DNA of 64,000 nt. Origin: Burkholderiaceae bacterium (GTDB lineage Bacteria > Pseudomonadota > Gammaproteobacteria > Burkholderiales > Burkholderiaceae_C). Both the position numbers and the translations under genes were made by a program. The stretch covers positions 1 to 64,000 of the forward strand of contig JAGOPK010000008.1 in the NCBI GenBank assembly GCA_017992055.1, given 5' to 3'. Numbering within the stretch: the first letter of the stretch is position 1; the number at the start of each line of letters is the position of its first letter. Of this stretch, positions 27,291-35,890 are shown piece by piece. Under the pieces are notes generated by a model. It was not told the DNA's origin. It worked only from the letters and a program-made list of their open reading frames with translations, and made no database searches.

Positions 27291-28399
27291 GCGTCTACTC
27301 CTCGTCGTTGTGGTGGTCTGTCGGGGGAAGCGGTGTCCGGCGGCACCCGGCCGGCTCGGGAAACAGGGGCCGCGGGCGCGGCCTGGCTGGAGCGGCGCAC
27401 CACCAGCGACACCGGCAGCACGCGGCCGGCCTCGCTGGCCGGGGACGGATCGGCCGCATCGGCCTGCGCCGCCTCGATGCGCTGCACCAGGGCCTCCAGC
27501 GCCGCCGCGCCCAGCTCGGCAATGGGCACATGCACCGTGGTCAGCGGCGGCGTCAGGTAGCGCGCGATGGGGATGTCGTCGAAGCCGGCCAGCGCCACCT
27601 CGGCCGGCACCTGGATGCCGGCCTCGGCCAGCGCCAGCAGGCAGCCCGCGGCCATCATGTCGTTGGCGGCGAACACCGCATCCGGCCGCCGCTCGGCCGG
27701 CAGCGCGGCAATCGCCTGGCCCACGGCCTGGCCGGCGGCCTCGCTGAAGTCGCCGTCGAAGACCAGCGGCTGGCGCGCCCCGGGCAGCGAGGCCAGGGCC
27801 TGCAGATGGCCGCGCAGGCGCTCGTCGCTCTCGTGATGGCCGGCCGGGCCGCGCACAAAGGCGATGCGCTGCCGGCCCTGCTCGGCCAGGTGCAGGGTCA
27901 TCGCGGCCGCGCCGTCGGCATTGGCCACCGCAAAGCGCGGCAGTCCGGCGCCGCCGTCGGGCGTGTTCAGCAGCACCGCCGGCAGGCCCGGCGCCAACTG
28001 CTCGCACAGCGCCTGGGCGCCGGCCTGGGGCGTCATCAGCAGCACGCCGTCGACGCGGCTGTTCATCGCCCGCAGCGCCGCCTCGGCCTCGGCGGCATCG
28101 CCGTGCGAGCTGCTGACCAGCAGGTGCAGGCCATGCACGCGAGCGGCCTGGTCGATGCCGCGGATCAGCTCGCTGAAGTACTCACCGTGCAGGTCGGGCA
28201 GCAGCGCGCCGATGGTGTCGGTGCGGCGCATGATCAGGCTGCGCGCGGTGCCCGACGGCGTGAAGCGCAGCTGCTTGGCCGCATCGAGGATGCGCTCGCG
28301 CGTCAGCGGCAGCACGTTGGCATGGCCGTTCATGGCCCGCGACACCGTGGCCACCGAGACCCCGGCGATGCGTGCGACATCCTTGATGGTGGCGGCCAT
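27287..28399 (-). CDS. LacI-family transcriptional regulator of the glucan locus
   Basis: A 370-residue regulator. The N-terminal helix-turn-helix is IKDVARIAGVSVATVSRAMNG (about 5-25), followed by the hinge helix region and a periplasmic-binding-protein-like sugar domain (FAANDMMAAGCLLALAEAG, VALAGFDDIPIARYLTPPLTTV). The Pro/Ala-rich C-terminal tail (about 330-370) is longer than usual. It is the first gene of the unit; its stop overlaps the TonB receptor start. Two LacI-type operators lie 31-88 bp upstream, so it probably autoregulates together with the whole locus. Confidence 0.9.
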   Translation of the reverse strand: MAATIKDVARIAGVSVATVSRAMNGHANVLPLTRERILDAAKQLRFTPSGTARSLIMRRTDTIGALLPDLHGEYFSELIRGIDQAARVHGLHLLVSSSHGDAAEAEAALRAMNSRVDGVLLMTPQAGAQALCEQLAPGLPAVLLNTPDGGAGLPRFAVANADGAAAMTLHLAEQGRQRIAFVRGPAGHHESDERLRGHLQALASLPGARQPLVFDGDFSEAAGQAVGQAIAALPAERRPDAVFAANDMMAAGCLLALAEAGIQVPAEVALAGFDDIPIARYLTPPLTTVHVPIAELGAAALEALVQRIEAAQADAADPSPASEAGRVLPVSLVVRRSSQAAPAAPVSRAGRVPPDTASPDRPPQRRGVDA

Positions 28400-28430
28400 G
28401 GCGCTGGCTTGCAGCCGGCCCCGGCCGGCG

Positions 28431-28444
28431 TGTAAACGATTCCA
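28431..28444. promoter_or_regulatory. LacI-type operator, proximal
   Basis: TGTAAACGATTCCA is a 14-bp imperfect palindrome with the central CG of LacI/GalR operators (5 of 7 positions symmetric). It is 31 bp upstream of the regulator start. A weak -10-like TCTAAT on the minus strand lies just upstream of it (28448-28453), which would put the site in the initially transcribed region. Confidence 0.7.
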
Positions 28445-28473
28445 AGATTAGAGCGCAGCACCCGTCTGCGTCG

Positions 28474-28487
28474 TGTAATCGTTTCCA
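28474..28487. promoter_or_regulatory. LacI-type operator, distal
   Basis: TGTAATCGTTTCCA is a second 14-bp site, differing from the proximal one at only two bases. Centre-to-centre distance is 43 bp, about four helical turns, which would allow two dimers to bind the same face or to loop the promoter. The spacing and pair make chance occurrence unlikely. Confidence 0.7.
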
Positions 28488-28549
28488 CCAATGGGCCGGG
28501 CTGCTCGTTTCTCCTTGCAGCGCGCCGGGATTTCGCCCCGGCGGGCGAC

Positions 28550-28577
28550 CTACTTTCCTTTGGCGAAAGGAAAGTAG
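28550..28577. terminator. Perfect 12-bp stem-loop in the left repeat arm
   Basis: CTACTTTCCTTT and AAAGGAAAGTAG flank a GGCG loop. On the minus strand it lies downstream of the oligopeptide transporter operon. There is no clean T-run after it, so its role as a terminator is uncertain. Confidence 0.4.
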
Positions 28578-28916
28578 GCAAAGGAAGCGCTTGCTGAACT
28601 TTCCGACGGCAGCGAGCAGCTTCTCCACCATCGAGGCGGGCGCCTCGCCCGCCCGGCGGGCTCGAACAGGCCGCCAAAACAGACCACGGTCACGGCAGCA
28701 GCATCGCGCCCGGATGCACCGTCATTTGCAAAGGCTCTGGCAGCCAAACCGTGCCGATGCACCTCGCTCCCGCAAGTCCTGATGTCGGAGTCGGATCAGC
28801 AGATCGGCTGAGTGCTTCCAGTTGGACTGTTCGAGCCCGCCGGGCGGGCGAGGCGCCCGCCTCGATGTGGCAAGACCGCTCGGTGGTGTCGGAAAGTTGG
28901 GAGAGCGCTTTCTTTG

Positions 28917-28946
28917 CTTCCTTTCTTTTCGCGAAAAGAAAGGAAG
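28917..28946. terminator. Perfect 30-bp palindrome in the right repeat arm, 78 bp past the oppF-like stop
   Basis: The two 15-base halves (28917-28931 and 28932-28946) are exact reverse complements. Placement makes it the first strong hairpin met by transcripts leaving the ABC transporter operon. The stem is purine/pyrimidine biased, and no T-run follows directly. Confidence 0.45.
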
Positions 28947-29023
28947 TCGCCCTGCCGGGGCGAACACCCGGCGGGCTGCCAGGAGAAATGGGCCGCCCCA
29001 ACCAGCCGGTCAGTCGGCCCCGC

Positions 29024-30990
<1,967 letters not shown>

Positions 30991-31003
30991 GGGGATGGGT
31001 GCC

Positions 31004-31948
31004 TCAGAGCACGCGCCGCGGGTCCAGCGCATCGCGCAGGCCGTCGCCGATGAAGTTGATGGTCAGCACGGTGATGAAGATCGCCAGCCCAGGGAACAGC
31101 GCCCAGTGCATGGCCAGGTCCATGTAGTCGCGGCCGTCGTAGAGGATGCGGCCCCAGGTGGGCACGTCGGGCGGGAAGCCCAGGCCCAGGAAGCTCAGCG
31201 TGCTCTCGGCCAGGATGGCCGCGGCGATGTCGATGGTGCCGGCCACGATCACCGGCCCCAGGCTGTTGGGCAGGATGTGGCGCAGCACCTGGCGCGTGGG
31301 GCTGGCGCCCAGCGCGCGTGCGGCCTCGACGAACTCCTTCTCGCGCAGGCTGAAGAACTGGGCCCGCACCAGGCGCGCCACCGGCATCCAGCGGAAGCCG
31401 CCGATGACCAGCACGATCAGGATGAAGATGCCCACCTCCAGCCCGAACGCCGCCTTCAGCGGATCGCGGAACAGGAAGATCAGCAGCAGCAGCAGCGGCA
31501 GCTGCGGCAGGCTGAGGAACAGGTCGGTGACCCACATCAGCGCCGCATCCACCCAGCCGCGGGCCATGCCGGCCACCGCGCCGATGAGCACGCCCACGGT
31601 GATGGCCATCAGCATCGCCGCCAGGCCCACGGCCAGCGAGATGCGCCCGCCATAGAGCATGCGCGCCAGGATGTCGCGACCCAGGTCGTCGGTGCCCATC
31701 AAATGGGCAGACGACGGCGGCGCCAGCCGGGCCTTGAAGTCCACGTCGTTGATGCCGACCTTGTAGAACATCGGGCCCAGCAGCACCGCCGCCACCAGGG
31801 CCAGCAGCAGCCACAGGCTCCAGAAGGCCAGGCGGTGACGCTTGAAGCGGCGCCAGGCCTCGGCCCAGGGCGAAACGCTGGCGATGGCCTTGCCCAGGCC
31901 GGCGCCGGCGGGGTCAGCGATAGCTGATGCGGGGGTCGAGCCAGCCAT
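31004..31948 (-). CDS. Oligopeptide/dipeptide ABC transporter permease, DppC/OppC type
   Basis: A 314-residue permease with six hydrophobic segments, the N-terminal cytoplasmic stretch plus TM1 typical of DppC, the HLMGTDDLGRDILARMLYGGR motif and the EAA loop EFVEAARALGASPTRQVLRHILPN. The ATG at 31948 makes a 35-bp overlap with the first permease; a TTG 15 bp further up is the alternative. Neither has a clear ribosome site, so coupling to the upstream gene is likely. Confidence 0.88.
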   Translation of the reverse strand: MAGSTPASAIADPAGAGLGKAIASVSPWAEAWRRFKRHRLAFWSLWLLLALVAAVLLGPMFYKVGINDVDFKARLAPPSSAHLMGTDDLGRDILARMLYGGRISLAVGLAAMLMAITVGVLIGAVAGMARGWVDAALMWVTDLFLSLPQLPLLLLLIFLFRDPLKAAFGLEVGIFILIVLVIGGFRWMPVARLVRAQFFSLREKEFVEAARALGASPTRQVLRHILPNSLGPVIVAGTIDIAAAILAESTLSFLGLGFPPDVPTWGRILYDGRDYMDLAMHWALFPGLAIFITVLTINFIGDGLRDALDPRRVL

Positions 31949-32873
31949 AAAGCACGTCGGCAACCAGGTTGAAGAAGATCACGAGACAGCTGAAGACAAA
32001 GGTCACGGCCATGATGACCGGCGTGTCGTTGCGCAGGATGGCGTCGATCAGCAGGCTGCCGATGCCGGGGATGCGGAAGATCTGCTCGGTGACGATGGCG
32101 CCGCCAAACACCGCCGGCATCTGCAGCGCCACCAGCGTGACCACCGGGATCAGCGCATTGCGCACCACATGCTTGTTGATCACCACGCGCTCGGCCAGGC
32201 CCTTGCTGCGCGCGGTGGTCACATAGTCGAGCCGAATCACGTCCAGCACCGCCGAGCGCACATAGCGCATCCAGCTGGCGGCCTGGAACAGGCCCAGCAC
32301 CGCGATCGGCATGATGGACTGCTTGAACTGGTCCACCCACCACTGCCAGCCGGTGGACGACAGATCGGACTTGTAGACGAAGGGCAGCCAGCCCAGGTGC
32401 ACCGAGAAGAACAGGATGAACAGCACGCCGGTGAAAAACGTCGGCAGCGAGAAGCCGACGAAGGACAGGGTGCTGGCGATGCGGTCGAACCAGCTGTAGG
32501 GCTTGACCGCGGCCAGCACGCCCACGGGCAGCGCCACCAGCAGGGCCAGCAGCTGCGACAGGCCGATCACCGCGATGGTGACCGGGATGCGCTGGGCGAT
32601 CAGCGCGTCCACGTCGAGCCGGCTGACGAAGGAGAAGCCCCAGTCACCCTTGGCCATGCTGGTCAGCCAGTGCAGGTAGCGCTGCCAGATCGGGTCGTCC
32701 AGGCCGAACTGCGCACGCAGCGCCATGCGCACCTCGGGCGGCACGTTCGGGTTGTTGGCCAGGTCCTCGAACGGATCGCCCGGGGCCATGGCCAGCACCG
32801 TGAACAGCACGACGCTGATGCCGAGCAGGCTGGGAATGGCGATCAGCAATCGCCGCAGGATGTAGTTCAGCAC
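31914..32873 (-). CDS. Oligopeptide/dipeptide ABC transporter permease, DppB/OppB type
   Basis: A 319-residue permease that begins MLNYILRRLLIAIPSLLGIS, the classic DppB N-terminus, and contains FTGVLFILFFSVHLGWLP and the EAA loop (YVTTARSKGLAERVVINKHVVRNALIPVV). The start is a GTG at 32873. A 191-bp gap containing a hairpin separates it from the binding-protein gene, which may lower permease expression relative to the binding protein. Confidence 0.88.
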   Translation of the reverse strand: MLNYILRRLLIAIPSLLGISVVLFTVLAMAPGDPFEDLANNPNVPPEVRMALRAQFGLDDPIWQRYLHWLTSMAKGDWGFSFVSRLDVDALIAQRIPVTIAVIGLSQLLALLVALPVGVLAAVKPYSWFDRIASTLSFVGFSLPTFFTGVLFILFFSVHLGWLPFVYKSDLSSTGWQWWVDQFKQSIMPIAVLGLFQAASWMRYVRSAVLDVIRLDYVTTARSKGLAERVVINKHVVRNALIPVVTLVALQMPAVFGGAIVTEQIFRIPGIGSLLIDAILRNDTPVIMAVTFVFSCLVIFFNLVADVLYGWLDPRISYR

Positions 32874-32996
32874 AGGAGCGTCATGCGCGGTCAGGGAACG
32901 GTGGGACGACGGCCAAGCTGGCCGCCAAGTCGCCGGCAGTGGAATCGGGCGAGCAGCTTCCGTCGCGAGCGGGCGCAGGGTGGTCCGAGCAGCGCA

Positions 32997-33014
32997 GCCG
33001 TACTACCGTACGGC
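32997..33014. repeat. 7-bp stem-loop between binding-protein and permease genes
   Basis: GCCGTAC and GTACGGC flank a TACC loop, in the 191-bp space after the binding-protein stop. Such hairpins often stabilise the 3' end of binding-protein transcripts or attenuate read-through. No T-run is visible, and the rest of the gap shows nothing else. Confidence 0.4.
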
Positions 33015-33064
33015 GAGCAGCGCAGGATCGCCATGCGTCCGCGCAGCAGGAAGATGCCGCCCGA

Positions 33065-34864
33065 TCAGTCCTTGTACCAATAGCCGACGGCCCAGGTGGC
33101 GTTGTCCCAGGCCGACAGCACCGGATGCAGCTTGTTGACCACGCCATAGGGCCGCGGGCGCATGAACAGCGGGATCACATGGCCGTCGCTGACCACCAGG
33201 TCGTTCATCTTGACGAACAGCGCGGCGCGCTTGACCGGGTCCATCTCGGCGGTGGCCGCGGCATGGGCCGCGTCGTACTCGGCATTGCTCCAGCGCACCA
33301 GGTTGCGGCTGGCCCACTTGTTGGCCTTCTGCGCGATCTGGGCGGTGGTGAACTGCTCCATGAAGAACTGCGGATCGGGCTGGGTCATCGTGGTGGTGTA
33401 CATCTGGATGTCCGACCAGAACTTCTGGTAGGTGTCCGGATTGGCGGCATCGCTGCCGAAGTACACCGCGGCGACGATGCTCTTGAGTTCGAGCTCGATG
33501 CCGGTCTTGCTGCAGGCGTCCTTGATGATGGCCTGGCACTTCTGGCGCGGCTGGCTCACCGAGGTCTGGAACACGAACTTCAGCTTCTTGCCGTCCTTGG
33601 CACGGATGCCGTCGCCGCCCTTCTTCCAGCCCGCGGCCTCCAGCACCTGGTTGGCCTTGTCGATGCTGAACTCGTACTTCATGTTCGCGCTGCGGAAGCG
33701 CGGCGGGTTGTTCAGGAAGTTGGCGGTGGACACGGCGCCGCGGCCGTAGATCACGTCCTCGATGCCCTTGCGGTCGATCAGCATCGACATCGCCGTGCGC
33801 ACCGCCTTGTCGCCGAAGATCGGGTGCTTGCTCTTGGCGCTGCCACGCTCGCCGTCGACCTCGGTCCAGGGGTCGGACACGTTCAGCGACACGAACTCGA
33901 TGTCGCTGCCCGGGTAGAACATCATGCGGCCCTTGCCCGCGGCCTCCAGGCGCTTGAGCAGCTCGTCCTCGACCGCCAGGTTCCAGGCGAAGTCGAACTC
34001 GCTGGTCTGCAGCACGGCGCGCGCCGCGCTCAGCGCATCACCACCGCCCTTGACCTCCAGCGCATCGAAATGCGGCTGGTTGGGGATGTGGTAGGCGGCA
34101 TTGGCCTCGGCGCGCAGCATGTCGCCCGGCTTGAAGTCGACGATCTTGTACGGACCCGTGCCCACCGGCTTGGTATTGGCCGGGTTCTCGCGCGACTTGG
34201 CGCCGGTGAAGGCCTCGAACACATGCTTGGGCAGCACCGCGCCATAGGCGCTGGTGAAGGGCTCGGCCCAGAACGGCGTGGGCTTGGGGAAGGTGATCTT
34301 GACGGTGTGCGAATCGACCTTCTCGACCTTGATGTCGCGGTAGGTGGCCACCGACACCGTGGAGGTGGCCGGATCGCCGGCGTACTGGGCGGTGAACACC
34401 ACGTCGTCGGCGGTGAAGGGCTTGCCGTCGTGCCAGGTGACGCCGCGCTTCAACTTCCAGGTGACGGTCTTGCCGTCGGCCGACACGCCGCCGTTCTGGC
34501 GCGTCGGGATCTCGGCCGCCAGGCGCGGCACCAGGTTGCCGTCGGTGTCCCAGCCCGCCAGCGGCTCGTAGAAGATCATGCTGGCGTCCTGGTCCTTGGT
34601 GCCGCCGGCAAAGTGCGGGTTCAGGTGCACCGCGCCCTGCCAGTAGATGATCTTCAGCGTGCCGCCGCCACCGCGCTTGGTGGGCTTGTAGGGCAGCGTG
34701 GCCGCGGTCTGGGCCACGCCCTCGTGCAGCAGCAGCATCGAGGCCATCGGCGCCGTCAGGCCCATGCCGACCAGGCGCTGGATGAAGCTGCGGCGCGGCA
34801 GGCTGCCGGCCTTGACTTCATCGATCAGGGCACGCAGTTCACGTTCTTGTTCAGGGGCTTGCAT
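33065..34864 (-). CDS. Peptide ABC transporter substrate-binding protein (family 5)
   Basis: A 599-residue periplasmic solute-binding protein of the DppA/OppA family. An unusual 20-residue hydrophilic leader precedes a probable Tat signal, PRRSFIQRLVGMGL (R24-R25). The family-5 signature region is seen in GKTVTWKLKRGVTWHDGKPFTADDVVFTAQY, and the ligand domain in TAMSMLIDRKGIEDVIYGRG. Start at 34864 has an AGGAGA site 7 bp upstream. First gene of the transporter operon. Family members bind peptides, but also opines or glycosides. It is divergent from an N-formylglutamate amidohydrolase gene. Confidence 0.88.
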   Translation of the reverse strand: MQAPEQERELRALIDEVKAGSLPRRSFIQRLVGMGLTAPMASMLLLHEGVAQTAATLPYKPTKRGGGGTLKIIYWQGAVHLNPHFAGGTKDQDASMIFYEPLAGWDTDGNLVPRLAAEIPTRQNGGVSADGKTVTWKLKRGVTWHDGKPFTADDVVFTAQYAGDPATSTVSVATYRDIKVEKVDSHTVKITFPKPTPFWAEPFTSAYGAVLPKHVFEAFTGAKSRENPANTKPVGTGPYKIVDFKPGDMLRAEANAAYHIPNQPHFDALEVKGGGDALSAARAVLQTSEFDFAWNLAVEDELLKRLEAAGKGRMMFYPGSDIEFVSLNVSDPWTEVDGERGSAKSKHPIFGDKAVRTAMSMLIDRKGIEDVIYGRGAVSTANFLNNPPRFRSANMKYEFSIDKANQVLEAAGWKKGGDGIRAKDGKKLKFVFQTSVSQPRQKCQAIIKDACSKTGIELELKSIVAAVYFGSDAANPDTYQKFWSDIQMYTTTMTQPDPQFFMEQFTTAQIAQKANKWASRNLVRWSNAEYDAAHAAATAEMDPVKRAALFVKMNDLVVSDGHVIPLFMRPRPYGVVNKLHPVLSAWDNATWAVGYWYKD

Positions 34865-34929
34865 GGCACTTCTCCTGGCACTCTCGATGTTCAATGGGCA
34901 AGCGGGCGGAACGGGCCGCCCTGTGAGGT

Positions 34930-34954
34930 GCCCGGATACTAGCGATATCCGGGC
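34930..34954. promoter_or_regulatory. 9-bp inverted repeat between divergent transporter and hutG-like genes
   Basis: GCCCGGATA (34930-34938) and TATCCGGGC (34946-34954) are exact reverse complements around seven bases. It sits 66 bp upstream of the binding-protein start and 73 bp upstream of the hutG-like start, in a 162-bp divergent promoter region. An operator shared by both genes is the simplest reading; a leader hairpin is the alternative. Confidence 0.5.
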
Positions 34955-35026
34955 CAGCGCCTATGCGGGAACGCCCCATCATGGTGAACACCCTGTGACC
35001 CGCCACAAGATTTGCCGCCTCAGACC

Positions 35027-35890
35027 ATGACCGACCACCCCCTGATCCGCCTGCACGGCCCGCTGCGGCCGGCCCTGCCCCTGGTGCTGGACTCGCCGCA
35101 TTCGGGCACCCACTTCCCGGCCGACTTCGGCGCCGCCGTGTCCGAGCACGATCTGCGCGACGGCGAGGACTGCTTCATCGACGCGCTGTGGCTGCCGGCC
35201 GCCGAGCGCGGCATCCCGCTGCTGGCGGCGCAGTTTCCGCGCACCTACCTCGACGTCAACCGCCATGCCGGCGACGTGGACCTGGAACTGCTGGACGGCC
35301 CCTGGCCCGGGCCCCATGTGCCCAGCGGCAAGGCGCGCATCGGCAAGGCCCTGGTCTGGCGCACGCTGGACGACGGCCGGCCGATCTACGACCGCCGCCT
35401 GGGCGTGGCCGAGCTGCAGCGGCGCATCGCGCTGTGCCACACGCCCTACCACGCGCAGCTGCGCCAGCTGCTGGACGCCGCCCATGCCGAGCATGGCCTG
35501 GTGCTGCACCTGAACTGCCATTCGATGAATGCGGTCAGCGGCGCCATGGGCGAAGGCGGCGCCGGCCGCACGCGCGCCGACATCGTGCTGGGCGACCGCG
35601 ACGGCACCACCTGCGCACCGGCGCTCACCGCCCTGGTGCGCGACACCCTGGCCGCGCGCGGCTACGGCGTGGCCGTCAACGATCCGTTCAAGGGCGTGGA
35701 GCTGGTGCGCGCCCACAGCGCGCCGGCGGCCGGCCGCCACAGCCTGCAGCTGGAGGTCAACAAGCGGCTGTACATGGACGAGGCCACGCGCACGCGCCAT
35801 GCCGGCTTCGACCGCCTGCAGGCCGACCTGATGCACCTGCTGGCGGTGCTGGCCGAGGCCGCCCGGGCGGGCGCCTTCGGCCGCGGCTGA
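35027..35890 (+). CDS. N-formylglutamate amidohydrolase family protein (HutG-like)
   Basis: A 287-residue cytoplasmic hydrolase. The family pattern is clear: VLDSPHSGTHFP near the N-terminus, GEDCFIDALW, FPRTYLDVNRHAGDVD, CHTPYHAQL and LHLNCHSM, ending with HSLQLEVNKRLYMDE. His and Asp residues in these motifs are the likely zinc ligands and catalytic residues. HutG hydrolyses N-formylglutamate to formate and glutamate in histidine degradation. No other hut gene is present; pairing with a divergent peptide transporter suggests a broader amidohydrolase role. Its stop directly abuts the convergent DUF3683 stop. Confidence 0.85.
   Translation: MTDHPLIRLHGPLRPALPLVLDSPHSGTHFPADFGAAVSEHDLRDGEDCFIDALWLPAAERGIPLLAAQFPRTYLDVNRHAGDVDLELLDGPWPGPHVPSGKARIGKALVWRTLDDGRPIYDRRLGVAELQRRIALCHTPYHAQLRQLLDAAHAEHGLVLHLNCHSMNAVSGAMGEGGAGRTRADIVLGDRDGTTCAPALTALVRDTLAARGYGVAVNDPFKGVELVRAHSAPAAGRHSLQLEVNKRLYMDEATRTRHAGFDRLQADLMHLLAVLAEAARAGAFGRG

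Larger units (their letters stand above)
28508..28988. repeat. 481-bp element: two 162-bp extragenic repeats in inverted orientation
   Basis: Arms at 28508-28669 and 28827-28988 are imperfect reverse complements over their whole length, around a 157-bp unrelated centre. The inner 39 bp (28631-28669 and 28827-28865) are perfectly complementary. Each arm contains its own hairpin: a perfect 12-bp stem with loop GGCG at 28550-28577, and a perfect 30-bp palindrome at 28917-28946. The CCGGCGGGCGACCTACTTTC core resembles a repeat I know from Burkholderiales intergenic regions. No open frame inside is convincing and there is no transposase. It fills the gap between the oligopeptide transporter operon and the glucan locus and may act as a terminator or insulator. 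Confidence 0.85.

Noticed and set aside
22806-27560. A 1584-codon open frame on the + strand, opposite the GH144 and TonB genes
   Set aside because: Long antisense frames are expected at this GC content. Its composition (His/Gln/Gly/Arg/Val rich, no domain pattern) is that of a shadow, and both minus-strand genes have clear domains.
28508-28988. An insertion sequence or composite transposon
   Set aside because: No transposase frame and no obvious target-site duplication at its ends.
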